Source: Coenobita brevimanus
Lineage: Eukaryota > Arthropoda > Malacostraca > Decapoda > Coenobitidae
Length of the DNA stretch: 64,000 nt
NCBI GenBank assembly: GCA_032717465.1
Contig: CM064683.1
Span: 39,156,542-39,220,541 of the forward strand
Direction: 5' to 3'
Shown piece by piece: positions 21,036-32,059 of the stretch (within the stretch, counting starts at the first letter, position 1; the number at the start of each line of letters is the position of its first letter). Made by a program: the position numbers and the translations under genes. Under the pieces are notes generated by a model, which did not search any database, was not told the DNA's origin, and saw only the letters and a program-made list of their open reading frames with translations.

Positions 21036-21203
21036 AGAACTGGCCATTGTGGGCTCAAAACGGTATGGAAACAAATTTAATGTTATTTGCAAACATATTG
21101 TGATGGAAAGGGTATTAGTCAGTCCTGCAAATTTTTGCGATAAAGCATTAGTACTTTTTTATAAATAAATACATAAATAGATAAATAAGTATGTATAAAA
21201 TAA

Positions 21204-21309
<106 letters not shown>

Positions 21310-21370
21310 TAGTATATAGTTCCTTTTGTGACCTGTATAACGCGTCATCCCTACATGAGAAAAATGTTAC

Positions 21371-21448
21371 GACGACGACGACACAGAGGAAGAGGAGGAG
21401 GAGGAGGAGGAGGGGGAGGACGACGACGACGACGATGATGATGATGAA
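21371..21448. repeat. (GAC)n(GAG)n(GAT)n compound microsatellite
   Basis: Three trinucleotide types that differ at their third base succeed each other: GAC, GAG/GGA, GAC again, then GAT. Confidence 0.9.
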
Positions 21449-22044
21449 AGTTTTCCTCCACTCCTTCCCCTCAGCGTCGCCTCGTCCGTTCACTTATCTA
21501 TCCGTCTTTGAATCCTCACTAATCCTCCCAGCGACTCGACATCCACGAACCCCCACATTCACGGCAAATGATATCTCACAAACATTCACAATTTTTCGTT
21601 CTTGGGCTGTCGCCAAAAATCCAGCCCGATATTATATAACGCCACAGATGTCGTTCGATATACAGAGTGTTTCATATATCCTGAATCCAAGTTTTCGTGT
21701 GCTGAGGGGACGGCCAGATCAGTGTTACTAAAGCACGTCTGTTCGAACCCAACACAGATGCGTACCCCTTTTCAGCTCAGTTCGTGGCCACGTTTAAAGT
21801 TTAACTAGTAACCAGGGAGACTCGTTCCTGTCTCATAACTAAGTCTCATAGAACATCACGCCACCACATCTTGGTAGTTGAGTTGTCGGCTGTGGCGCAG
21901 TTCCGTCAGATGAAGACAAATGGCTTATAGTGTTTATCCTGCATATTATTTACCTCGCATAACCTTTTTCATGTTTTACAGTGTTTCTTTTTTATAGTTA
22001 TTAATTGATTTACTTATCTATATTCTTCATGGTTGGTTAGCAGT
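21449..22044. other. No gene; possible family J repeat
   Basis: ACTAGTAACCAGGGAGACTC then GTTCCTGTCTCATAAC near 21806-21841 resembles 40628-40670 and 54665-54700, suggesting a third diverged copy of family J. A frame of 98 codons at 21435-21731 starts in the GAT repeat and lacks a motif. Confidence 0.35.
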
Positions 22045-22175
22045 TCCGGTGCTGCATAAGGACGCCTTCACGTGATGGCACCGATATAACCCGGCGCCTC
22101 CTCTGCCTGGCTACACAAGCGTCCCTCACCTCCCTCCCTGCCGCCGAGGGGAGGATAGTGGACTGCCATACAAGG
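22045..22175 (+). mobile_element. SINE-like family C element, 3'-truncated
   Basis: GACGCCTTCACGTGATGGCA, CCGATATAACCCGGCGCCTC, CTACACAAGCGTCCCTCACC and GAGGATAGTGGACTGC match the family body. The 3' GGTTCA/ATGAACC block and trinucleotide tail are missing. Confidence 0.65.
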
Positions 22176-22224
22176 GCGCAGTGCTATCTTTTCCTGTCAC
22201 TGAGAACTACGTGAAATAAGCTGT

Positions 22225-22227
<3 letters not shown>

Positions 22228-22287
<60 letters not shown>
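22228..22287. repeat. (GA)30 microsatellite
   Basis: Pure GA run. A family E block (CATCAGACGATTTTAATCAG) follows at about 22318. Confidence 0.95.
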
Positions 22288-22291
<4 letters not shown>

Positions 22292-22359
22292 TCAAGTTCA
22301 GGTGAAAGGAGTATACCATCAGACGATTTTAATCAGGACAAACGTCTAAAAAATGCAGG

Positions 22360-22435
22360 ATTTTTATTTATTTACTTATTTATTTTGCAATGAAGAAAGA
22401 ATCAAAGGCTGAAATGTTACAAAAAAAATTTTTTC

Positions 22436-22491
<56 letters not shown>

Positions 22492-22570
22492 AGTAGTTTC
22501 AAAGATCCGTTCATTTCGAGATGCCTGGAGGGGTTCTAAAGACTGGAGGCAAAGGGAAATTCAAATATCG
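22360..22570 (-). mobile_element. 5'-truncated copy of the Jockey-type LINE 3' end
   Basis: AAAGATCCGTTCATTTCGAG then ATGCCTGGAGGGGTTC then AAAGACTGGAG matches the 3' end of the LINE at 24076-27360 (AAGATCCGATCATTTTGAGA then TGCCTGGACAC then GAAAGACTGGAG). A-T-rich DNA stands where the poly(A) would be. An (AC)24 tract at 22440-22487 interrupts the 3' UTR. Confidence 0.65.
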
Positions 22571-22612
22571 CCAATATTAACCACGGGGCGATAAGGGACT
22601 CCCCCCCCTCTC

Positions 22613-22649
<37 letters not shown>

Positions 22650-22953
22650 ACCTACCACCGTATGATAAGGGAATTCCCCCTCTCTCTTCTCTGACCACTG
22701 TACGATACGGGGCCTCTATCCACACCTGGCTAACTATCTATATCTATCCACATACATATCTATTTATCTACGCATCTGCCCTCCTCCATACCTATCTGTC
22801 TTTCTGTCTATCCATCCATCTGTCTATCAAATGCAAAATCATACTTAGCCTGGAAGTTCATGCCTCTATACACGGAACTTCCATATTCATCCTTACCGAA
22901 GCTCATAAGGAAGTAAGGGTTGGGAGGTGCGAACGTACTGAGAGGTCATTCAC
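22571..22953. other. No gene; short (CT)n and (ATCT)n runs
   Basis: (CT)n at 22617-22645, then degenerate CTAT/CATC tetranucleotides at 22735-22830. Otherwise featureless. Confidence 0.5.
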
Positions 22954-23745
22954 GTGTCGGCAATTAAGACGAGAGGGGGAGAAGAGGGAAAGGAGAGGGG
23001 GAGGGACGAGAGTGGGGATGGAGAGGGAAAGAAGAGGGGGAGGGACGAGAGAGGGGAAGGGAGAGGGAGAGAATGGGGAGAGAAGGGAGAGGGGAAGGGA
23101 AGGGAATGGATGGGGAGGGACGAGAGAGGGGAAGGCAAGGGAATGGAGAGGATGGAGAGAGAAGGGAGAGGGGAAGGGATTATGAGAGCTAGGGATGAAG
23201 CACTGGGGAGGGACGGAGGTGGGATTAAGAAAGTGAATGGAGAGGGGAGGAGGAAGGGGACAGGAGAGGAAAACGGGGGGGGGGGGAGGCAGGGAAGAGG
23301 AAGTAAGGAGGGAGGAGAAGGAGGAGGAGGACGGGTGCCTGGGAGGGATGGGAGAGGAAAGAGGGAGGAGGGAGGAATATGAGAGGGAAGAGACAGAGGA
23401 AGAGGAGAGGAGAATGGAGCGATAGGATCAAGAGAGGCAGAGAAATGAGACAGGGGAAGGTAGAGGAGTGGTTAGGGGACAGAATAGAGAGATGGAAGGG
23501 AATGGATAGGGAAGAAAGGAGGATAGGAAATAGGAAAAGGGAGTTAGGATAGGCAGGAACTGGGGACTGGAGAGGACTAGGAAAGAGGAGGGGGAAGGGG
23601 AAGGAGACATGAGAAAATGGGACAAGGACAGGGGAGAGAAGAGCGAAGGGAAGGGAACAGGGGAGATGAAAGGGGAGAGGGAGTAGAAGGAAGGAGTGGG
23701 TTAGGAGAGGGATGGGGAGGTGAGGGGTGTTGGCAGATAGTGTCA
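22954..23745. repeat. 0.8-kb polypurine tract (GGGA-rich)
   Basis: The plus strand is almost entirely A/G (GGAGAGGGGAAGGGA-type words, no fixed period), including a poly-G run near 23276-23288. Long frames on both strands are composition artefacts. Confidence 0.85.
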
Positions 23746-23879
23746 CTCATTTGCCACCAGCACGGAGATGATGTATTCACTTATGGGCAGGTTCCTCTAT
23801 CAGAAATTAAAAAAGAAAAATGCATACCCCGACCTACGAGATTACATGACTTGCATATACTGTACATGCGAATACCATA

Positions 23880-23881
<2 letters not shown>

Positions 23882-23929
<48 letters not shown>
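23882..23929. repeat. (AC)24 microsatellite
   Basis: Pure AC run. Confidence 0.95.
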
Positions 23930-23933
<4 letters not shown>

Positions 23934-24075
23934 TATATATACATAAAACCACAACATATCTCTCTGACTGACTATCTACCCTACCTACCTAATACCCATC
24001 TACATGAATACTCACAGTTTACCGTGGATGACAAACTTGTAGTCTAGTTATGGAAGAAATGAGGTGTGAATTGCA

Positions 24076-27000
24076 TTTTTTTTTTTTTTTTTTTTTATGC
24101 GAGGAAGAAGGAACCAAAGGCCATGGCCCGCAGTAACAGTTCCCTCCAAGAGAAAAACAAAATACAATAGAGAGCCAAATTCAAGATCCGATCATTTTGA
24201 GATGCCTGGACACACTGCGTTTGAAAGACTGGAGATCATAGGCAGCAGGAAATACAGACAGAGGGAGACAGTTCCAGAGTTGACCTGTTGCATAAATGAA
24301 AGACTGGGAGTAACGGTTAACTCTTGCATTAGAGAGTTGGACAGAAAAGGGATGAGAGTTTGCTGCCAGACGGGTGCTACGCGCCCGTCGTAGAGGTAGA
24401 GGAATGCAAGCAGACAGTTCAGAGGAGCAGTGACCATTAAAGTAGCGATAGAAAAGAGATAAAGATGCAACAGTGCGGCGAAGAGACAGAGGTTGAAGGG
24501 AGTCAGTAAGAGGAGGAGAGTTAATGAGACGAAAAGCCTTTGACTCCACCCTATTGAGAAGAGCTGTATGTGGGGAGCCTCCCCACACATGAGAGTTGTA
24601 CTCCACACAGGGGCGGATAAAACCTCTGTATAGAGTCAACAATTGTGCAGGGGTAAAGAAAGAGCGGAGTCGGCTTAGCACACCCAATCTCTTAGAAGCA
24701 GATTTTACAAGAGATGTAATATGATATTTCCAAGATAAGTCCTGAGTAAATGAAACCCCAAGCATGTTCAAGGATGATGCAGGATTAAGCTGAATATTAT
24801 TAAACATTAATGGGTATACCTGTGGAAGATTTTGTCGGGTTGATAGGTGTAAGAACTGAGTCTTAGATGCATTAAAGACAACCATATTATTTTTACCCCA
24901 GTCAGCGATACGAGCCAAGTCAGACATTAGGTGTGCCATAGCCTCATCCCTTGTTTCTTGAAGCAACTGTTGAGATGGGCGTTGCGGGAACCGAATGGAA
25001 AGGTGAAGGGTGGAGTCATCAGCGTATGAGTGGATAGGATTAGATGTACAGCTTAGAAGATCATTGATGAATAAAAGGAAGAGAGTTGGTGATAGGACAG
25101 AGCCCTGAGGAACACCACTGTTGATAGATCTAGGAGAAGAACGATGGCCGTCTACAACAGCGGCTATAGAACGACCAGAAAGGAAGCTAGCGATGAAGGC
25201 ACAGATAGAAGGATAGAAACCGTAGGAGGGCAGTTTGGAAATTAAAGATTTATGCCAGACTCGATCGAAAGCCTTTGAGATGTCAAGTGCAATGGCAAAG
25301 CTTTCGCCAAAGTCCCGAAAGGAGGATGACCAGGAGTCTGAAAGGTAGGTGAGAAGATCGCCAGTGGAGCGTCCCCTGACGGAACCCATACTGACAATCG
25401 GAAAGAAGGTTGTGATAGGAAAGATGCCTTAAAATTTTTCTATTAAGAATTGACTTGAAAACTTTTGAAATACAGGACGTTAAAGCAATTGGACGATAGT
25501 TGGAGGGTTGGGAGTGGTCACCCTTCTTTGGGACTGGCTGAATGAGAGCAAACTTCCAGCAAGAAGGAAAGGTACAAGTTGACAGACAAAGGCGAAAGAG
25601 TTTGCCTAGGCAGGGTGTAAGCACAGAAGCACAGTTCTTGAGAACAACAGGAGGGACCCCATCAGGCCCATATGCCTTGTTAGTACTGAGGCCAGTGATG
25701 GCAGAAAATACATCAACTGAAGAAATTTTAATGTCAGCCATGAGGAAGTCAGAGGGGAGAAGTGATGGAGGAACAGCACCGGAATCGTCTAAGGTGGAAT
25801 TGGAGGAGAAAGTCTGTGCGAAGAGATCTGCTTTATCAGTAGAAGAAATAGCTACAGAACCATCAGAGTAGAAAAGAGGAGGGAAGGATGATGAGGTAAA
25901 GTTGTTAGAAAGATTTTTGGCAAGGTGCCAGAAGGAGCGGGAAGAATTCAAGTTGGAGAGTTGAGAGCATTTAGTATGGATGAAATTATTTTTAGTAGAG
26001 CGAAGAACAGACTTAGCACGATTCCGGGCAGAAACGTAAAGATGATGTGATTCAGGTGTGGGTTGGCTCCGGTACCTTTTGTAGGCCCTCTCCTTGTTGC
26101 GGACAGCATTAGAACAAGCGTGATTAAACCAAGGCTTTCTTGCGTTAGTCAAAGGATATGAGAAAGGAATGCTTCCATGCCCGAGAGAATAACCTCCGTA
26201 ATGCGCGAGGCACACTCAGATGGCTCCCGGCCATGGAAGCAATAATCATTCCAGGGAAAATCAGAAGTACTGCCTGAGGGCCTCCCAGTTCGCTGCTCCA
26301 AAGTGCCACAGACGACGTTTCCCTGGAGGGTCCACAGGGCCGTGCGGAGTGATAGGACAGGTTAAGGTAATAAGGTTGTGATCGGAGGAGCCCAACGGAG
26401 AGAAAAGATTAACAGAGTAAGCAGAAGGATTAGTTGTGAGGAAGAGGTCAAGTATGTTGGAGCTCTCTCCAAGGCGGTCAGGGATACGGGTAGGGTGCTG
26501 TACAAGCTGCTCTAGGTCATTAAGGATAGAAAAGATGTAGGCTTGTTCACCAGGTGGATCCGTGAAAGGAGAGGAGAGCCAAAGGTGGTGGTGAACATTG
26601 AAATCTCCAAGAATGGAGATTTCAGAGAAAGGAGAAATGGACAGAATGTGTTCCATCGTAGAAGTAAGATAGTCAAAGAATTTTTGATAGTCAGTAGAAT
26701 TAGGGGATAAGTAAACAGCACAGATATATGTTAGTCAGAGAATGACAGGAAAGCCGAAGCCGGAGTGTGGAGAATTCAGAAGAATCAAGTTCAGGAACAC
26801 GAGAGCAAGATAAGTCGTTGCGTATGTATACACAACAGCCACCTTTGGCTTTGAAATGAGTATAGAGAAAGTAGGGGGATACAGAAAAGGGTTTGCTGTC
26901 GGTTGCCTCAGACAGCTGAGTCTCCGTCAGAAAAAGAAGGTGAGGTTTAGAGGAGGAGAGGTGGTGCTCAACAGAGCGAAAGTTAGATGAAAGGCCGCGA

Positions 27001-27360
27001 ATGTTGCAGAAATGAAGAAGAAGAGAGTCAGACAGTGGTTCCAGGCACCTCGAGTCGTCACCGGGAGAGGGGCAGATGGCGGGGGCATTTATGGTCCCCC
27101 CCCCTGGGGACTCCGAGGCTTGATTAATAGACGCCATTTGTATTGATTTTTGAAAAGGAAGTGTAGCGTGTACTGTGCATGTAGTTTGGTGAAGATAGTT
27201 AGAGAAATTTGTACTGGAGAGCATGCTGGCCTACTCTCTGTGTAACTGAGACACTGAAAAAGTTCAGCAAAGGGGGATGGTCAGGAACTAGTCCTGAGGG
27301 CTGATGAAACGGGAGCTCCAGCCTACCTGTAGCCTACCTGTGCAATTAAGCAGACTTAGG
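24076..27360 (-). mobile_element. Jockey-type non-LTR retrotransposon, near complete, inactive
   Basis: On the minus strand the element runs from a leader near 27360 through endonuclease and reverse transcriptase to a short 3' UTR and a poly(A) tail, seen as poly-T at about 24077-24098. Length is about 3.3 kb. No gag-like ORF1 with zinc knuckles is present, so it is a single-ORF type or has lost ORF1. The 5' boundary is estimated from the leader. No target duplication was resolved. Related fragments lie at 22360-22570, 46618-47003 plus 49301-49515, and probably 63660-64000. Confidence 0.85.
24181..27224 (-). pseudogene. LINE endonuclease/reverse transcriptase ORF with frameshifts
   Basis: APE-type endonuclease motifs are [31 protein letters not shown] and GSSDHNLI. 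Reverse-transcriptase motifs are PVPKKGDHSQPSNYRP, DCQYGFRQG, ALDISKAFDRVWH, SGVPQGSVLSPTLF and the catalytic HSYADDS, then LGVSFTQDLSWKYHI and a C-terminus ending at 24181. The frame is broken near 26730 (after NIYLCC), 26262 (EALRQYF then stop), 26170 and 25370 (within GFRQG/RSTGDLL). All catalytic residues I can check are intact, so the breaks are recent relative to the insertion's age. Family members nick DNA and copy their own RNA at the target. This copy could not make the full protein. Confidence 0.85.
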
Positions 27361-27980
27361 CACTAAATCGTTTTGTATCGTGCCTTTTCTTGGTCGTAAA
27401 AGTAAATGTGTGAATAAGAACTAGTAGGCACAAGACGAACAACACTTTAATGCACGCTGCCATTCAGTTTCTATAAAAAGAATCAGAGGTCACTCATGAA
27501 GCTAAGAAGAGTACAATAGTTAACGCTATTCCTAAGTGTTCAGAAGTGTGCAACCGAACTGTAGTGCCCACAGGATGCTGCTGATGATGATGATGAAAAG
27601 GAATATAAAAATGAGGAGGAACATGTAACCACCTTCTCTTCTCCCTCCCTCCCTCCTCAAACTCCTCCCTCCCTCCCTCGCCCCTCAAACTCCCCCCTCT
27701 CTCCTCTCCCCCATCCTCAACCCCCTTCCCTCCACCACCCTCACAGCAACCTTACACAATATTAACATTTTCTTCACGCCCCGAGCCGGAGTGCAGAGAA
27801 TATCTTTGGCCTCTTCTTCTCCACGTCTTACAAGGCTCCAAATCATCTCTTCCTTATCTTCATATTTTGTTTTATTACATCTTCTTACCCTCTTCATATA
27901 CATCTTTTCTGCACCACCAGGAGTGCAGGGATCCAGGGTTAGGCTACAAAGATCCGACATTTAAGGCATGGGTGATCAGC
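27361..27980. other. No gene; pyrimidine-rich stretch
   Basis: CCTCCCTCCCTC-type DNA occupies 27640-27735. The two minus-strand frames here are composition-driven. Confidence 0.45.
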
Positions 27981-27984
27981 CACC

Positions 27985-28095
27985 CTTGGATGCAGTCTTG
28001 AAAGTCCTATCCTGCTGCAGCGACTTAACCCAGTAAACCACCAGGCGTCATTTTGTTATATGGTTACCACCCACCATGGTAAATGGTTTCCTGGG
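27985..28095 (-). mobile_element. Dispersed repeat related to the composite element at 51730
   Basis: On the minus strand GTAACCCAGGAAACCATTTA then CCATGGTGGGTGGTAACCAT matches 51740-51780 (GTAAGCCAAGAAACCATTTA then CAACGCTGGGTGGTAACCAT). It continues into a GACGCCTGGTGGTTTACTGG segment that the other copy lacks. Confidence 0.5.
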
Positions 28096-28116
28096 TTACA
28101 CGAAGCCATTAACATA

Positions 28117-28407
28117 TATACACAGGGTGTCCCCGGAGAAAGGGCATAATTTGGGGAAGTGACAGCCGAGGGAATTCGAAGCAAAAAATGGTACATGAAC
28201 ATCTGTCCAAATCGCAACCGTAACGGAGCTACAATTACTGGTGACTTTATGGGCGAAAATGGTCTCCCTCATAATTCTCCCTTAAGGTGGTTAGTAACTG
28301 TAGTTCCATAACAGTTGAGATTTGGACACATGCTGATTTAACACTTTTGCTCAGAATTCCCTCACTTACCATTTCCCAAAGTTATGCCCTTTCCTCCCGC
28401 GACACCT

Positions 28408-28411
<4 letters not shown>
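28117..28411. mobile_element. Foldback MITE with about 110-bp terminal inverted repeats
   Basis: Left: ACAGGGTGTCCCCGGAGAAA, GGGCATAATTTGGGGAA, GAGGGAATTC, GTCCAAATCGCAACCG. Right, read inverted: ACAAGGTGTCGCGGGAGGAA, GGGCATAACTTTGGGAA, GAGGGAATTC, GTCCAAATCTCAACTG. The arms pair over most of the element with a loop of about 50-60 bp. Both ends abut TA-rich DNA, which fits a TA target. No coding capacity. Confidence 0.7.
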
Positions 28412-28447
<36 letters not shown>

Positions 28448-28466
28448 TAGATAGATAGATAGATAC
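28412..28466. repeat. (AT)n(GATA)5 microsatellite
   Basis: An AT run passes into GATA units next to the foldback element. Confidence 0.95.
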
Positions 28467-29079
28467 ACAAACTGCAACTCGCTACTGACGCGCAAAGGAG
28501 GAGGTAAGCCTTGTTACCATAACCTCTAGAAGACTGTGAAGTGTCTTAAGTCACCTTACCTCTGGGTTACCTACCCAATCAATACTGGTTACACTGACCC
28601 ACTCTATCCACCCCTACAATCCCATGATGTATTTTTAACGTTAATCAACCCACTACAACACGATTCAACCTCTCTCTCTCTCTCTCTCCTGCTTTGGCCC
28701 CGTTATCATGCCAAACTAACTCATTCTGACATCAAATTTACTCCCTTTCTTGACAGTAAAAGTGACGGGGTTAACGAAGGCTTTATCCAACCCTTTTTGA
28801 GTTCGAAAAGCCATTCGTAAGCCGAAGAATATAATCTTAAGTCAGCAAACAACAACAACAACAACCACCACAGACACATGATTTTGCTTTTGTCATCTCC
28901 AGACGGTTTTACTCTGCTTGGATGAGATTTTCCTTTTTCAAACTTAAAGGGTCAAATTTAGCTTCAGTCAACCCCCTTTCCCTCCAGAGCCGAACAGAAT
29001 CGTTGAAAAAAATCGCCTCGTAGTGGAGAGAGAGAGAGAGAGAGAGAATCGGCTTTAACCTCTTGGCTGCAAAATACCT
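28467..29079. other. No gene
   Basis: Contains a short (CT)n at 28674-28689, a family E block near 28899 (TCTCCAGACGGTTTTACTC) and (AG)n at 29029-29047. The 94-codon frame at 28536-28820 has no recognisable motif. Confidence 0.4.
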
Positions 29080-30925
29080 GCCTTGCATTTTGTTTTGCCT
29101 AGCGTCAATGATACGGTAATCTAGGGCACCCTCGGGGTTTCAAGAATACTCCCCCAGTATCCCTGCTTGTCGTACGAGGCGACTAAAAGGGTTGGTGGTG
29201 GGTTAGTGCCCCACCCCGTAAAAAGAACTAACTAAAAATGCGAATAAAGAGCCTCGGACCCGGACGGACCATACGTTGACGACTAAGGAACGGACAAAGG
29301 ACATTTTTAGGGTGGGAACGTGGATTGTGAGAGGAGTGAATGATGAAGTGAAAGAGAGAGAGATTGTTCAGGTGCTTGAGGATGCAAAAGTGGATATATG
29401 TGGACTGACTGAAACTAAATGGCAAGGTGAAAGGGTGAAAGAATGGGAATATGGTTTAGGTATATGTGCGGGAGTCATTGAGAATGAGAGGGCAAGAGAG
29501 GGAGTATGTCTGATGATAAGCAAGAAGTGGAAGGAGAATATAAGTGAGTATGGAACAGTGGGTGCAAAGATTGTATGGGTGAGGATGAAAGTAGGTATAC
29601 AAGCGTGGGCGATTGTATGTGTGTATGCTCCAACAGAGGATCGAGTGGCAAGAGTGAAAGATGAGTTTTGGGCGAGAGTAGAAGCACGTATGGACAAGTT
29701 TGAGAGGAGCGAGAGAGTGTTTTTGATTGGAGACATGAATGGCAAAGTTGGGAATGTACGAGTGGATGGAGTGGTTGGTCAGTGGGGTGTGCCAGCTGAA
29801 GTAGATGGGAATGGTAGTGCTTTGGTGGACATCTGTGTTGGTAAGGGGTTGCCAATAGCCAACACCTACTTTCGTCATAAGATGATCCACCGGTATACAT
29901 GGAGAGTAATGAAGAGGATGGATGGTGAACCTGTTGAACGAAAGGCAATGATTGACTATGTGTGTGTCGATGAGCGAATGAGAAGACAAGTGTTGGCTGC
30001 AAGAGTGTGGAGAGGGTGGGGGAATGGAGTCTCGGACCATCACTTAGTGATGGCCAAGGTAGAGCTGCAAAGAAAGTGGTTGAGGAAACGAAGGGGAAGA
30101 CAGGAGGAAGCAGCTCCTGTGAGAAGAGTGGAGAAATTGCAAGATAGTGAGAAAATGACAGAGTATAAGAGCATAGTGGAAGGAAGATTGGGAAGGTATG
30201 AGCTAGAGCAGATGGAAGGGGTGGAAGACGTATGTAAGATATTCACGGAAGAGATAGGCGCAGCGTGTGAGGCGGTTTGTGGAGTGAGGAGGAGATGCAA
30301 GGGTGTGCAAGGGACAGCATGGTGGAATGATGAGGTGAAACGAGCTGTGGAACAAAAGAAGAAGGCATATAATGAATGGTTAGCGAGTAGAGGTAGGGGA
30401 GATGAGAGAGAGAAGAGAGAGGTATATGTGAGCAGGAGAAGGGAGGTTAAGAGACTGGTGAAGGAGAGTAAGAAGAAAGTGGATGAAGAGTTTGGGAGGA
30501 ATCTGAGTGTGAAATGGAGGGAGAGTAAGAAATTGTTTTGGAAGGAGGTAAAGAAAGTAAGGCAGTGTGAAAGGAGATATAGTAGGGGAGTGAAAGATAG
30601 GAATAATAGATTGCTGGTGAAGAAGAGAGAAAAATTGAGGAGATGGAAGGAGCACTTTGAGGATTTGTTGAATGTAGAGAGTGAGAGCAGTGCGAGTATA
30701 AGTGGCTGGGAAATGGCTGGGAGAAGAAGAGATGAGAGGAGGGAGGAAGAGATCAGTAGGGCAGAAGTAGTGGAAGCAATCAGGAAGATCAAAGTTGGGA
30801 AAGGCCCCAGGAATTGATGAAGTGTGTGGTGAAATGCTGAGGTATGGGGGTGAGATTGTTGTGGAGTGGATATGGAAGTTGTGTAGATAGGCCATCTACC
30901 TGAAAGGGAGAGTAACATTAAGTCA
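29080..30925 (+). mobile_element. RTE-like LINE, 5' part only
   Basis: A leader of about 200 bp (containing GGTTGGTGGTGGGTTAGTGC and CCCCACCCCGTAAAA) precedes a long open frame. Sequence similarity to a LINE stops near 30925, inside the first third of the reverse transcriptase. The 3' part is missing or replaced. Five 3'-end fragments in the window probably belong to the same family, linked by the composite copy at 51730-51935 that carries both the leader and the tail. Confidence 0.8.
29276..30893 (+). pseudogene. RTE-like endonuclease and N-terminal reverse transcriptase, frameshifted
   Basis: APE-type endonuclease motifs in order: GTWIVRGV (position 1 usually reads WNVRG; here the active-site Asn is Ile), CGLTETKWQG, CVYAPTED, FLIGDMNGKVG, IDYVCVDE and VSDHHLVMAKV. 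A basic connector follows (AWWNDEVKRAVEQKKKAYNE, LFWKEVKKVR). The frame stops at 30817 after KVGKGPRN. One extra base near 30797-30803 separates it from the expected continuation, APGIDEVCGEMLRYGGEIVV, in the next frame. Both the lost Asn and the shift predict no activity. Confidence 0.85.
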
Positions 30926-31034
30926 GGAATATTTATCGATGTTGTTCAGGGGTTGTATTTTCCAGGCTTTGAAGAGTAAAAAAAAAACAAAAAAACAATT
31001 GTGTTCTTCAGGAATAAACATACTTAGCTGGGGG

Positions 31035-31370
31035 TTAGATAACAGATACTGATCCAAGTGATTTGTTTAGGGTTAGTACTGTATTACAGTTTACCACATT
31101 TGAGGGCAGTTTGTTCCATATATTTACAGTTCTATTAATGAAAAAGCACTTAGCTTCATGTGACTGAAATCGTCGGCCAATAATTTGATGTCCATTACCC
31201 CTAGTATAGTTTGTGCGATCAACTGTTAAATATTTATCGATGGCCATATTATCGTGTCCTGTGAGTATTTTGAGTACCTGAATTAAATCTCCTCGTAACC
31301 TCCGTTCAGTTAGGTTCAAATGATTCAGGGCATCTAAATGTTCTTCCTATGGCAACTGAGCAATCCTGGT
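31035..31370 (-). pseudogene. LINE reverse transcriptase, C-terminal fragment
   Basis: The minus-strand frame reads EEHLDALNHLNLTERRLRGD, LIQVLKILTG, then HEAKCFFINRTVNIWNKLPS, NVVNCNTVLTLNKSL. This is the conserved tail (LxLxxRRLRGDLI..K...F..R....WN.LP..VV) of many animal non-LTR reverse transcriptases. No catalytic core is present. It differs from the Jockey copy at 24-27 kb and from the RTE-like family. Confidence 0.75.
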
Positions 31371-31770
31371 TTAAAGGATTTGAGTTTCGTTACAGTAAAC
31401 TTTACTTATTCACCAAAGACCCACCGACATGTAAAAACACCACGTACGGAGCTCTATAGTATGGAGAGGCAGTGCTATCTTCGCAGCGAGCGTGTAATTT
31501 TGGCAGTCACATTGAAACACCTGCACTCGTCGCCTCCACCATGGTAATGTGACTGGAACACTGTTCTTACCTTGCTGTTTCTGTTTCGCTGTTGCTTACG
31601 TAAGCTGACCAGTGGGCCATAGCACTATATTTTCCGAATTCATCGGCTGATTTCAACAGGTGCGGGCGTCCGGTGTAATGTATAATCAGCAGAGCCGCCC
31701 TGTGCCCCTGAAGGCAGGCATACAACCTACGTGGCGCTACTCTTGAGAAAGTCTCTCAATATTATAGAGC
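31371..31770. other. No recognisable feature
   Basis: Unique-looking sequence with no supported ORF. Confidence 0.4.
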
Positions 31771-32012
31771 TCAGTGAAAAACACTTCCGCTAATCAATAC
31801 ACCAAACCTATATAAGACAGAGCTAGCATTTATTCAGTATGGACGGTGAATGCTGGCGCCGAAGTGGTGACATGTGAAGGTGTGTGATACGTAGGAGGGG
31901 CTAATGTGGAAGCTTCATTATCATAGCACTCCATACTGAATACAGTACATACTATAGGGCTGTCTCATACAGGACTGGTATATTGGTATTAGAGGGATGT
32001 TTTTACATGACA
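31771..32012. mobile_element. Foldback MITE with long terminal inverted repeats
   Basis: TATTCAGTATGGA (about 31828-31840) has an exact inverted partner, TCCATACTGAATA (about 31930-31942). Outside it the arms keep pairing: CCTATATAAGACAG with CTGTCTCATACAGG, CTAATCAATACACC with GGTATATTGGTATTAG, and GAAAAACACTTCC with GGGATGTTTTTACA. Arms total about 80-100 bp. No coding capacity; exact ends uncertain. Confidence 0.65.
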
Positions 32013-32059
32013 GGTTTTTTAGATCAATATATATTCTACTTTAACGAATTTTTGTCCTT

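Noticed and set aside
21735..21760. GTTCGAACCC as the B box of a tRNA gene
   Set aside because: No T-stem pairing, no A box at proper distance and no cloverleaf.
24097..25871. Plus-strand ORFs of 98-109 codons
   Set aside because: They are antisense shadows of the minus-strand LINE reverse transcriptase.
29368..30918. Minus-strand ORFs of 125-292 codons opposite the RTE-like frame
   Set aside because: They are antisense shadows produced by the purine-rich coding strand of the LINE.
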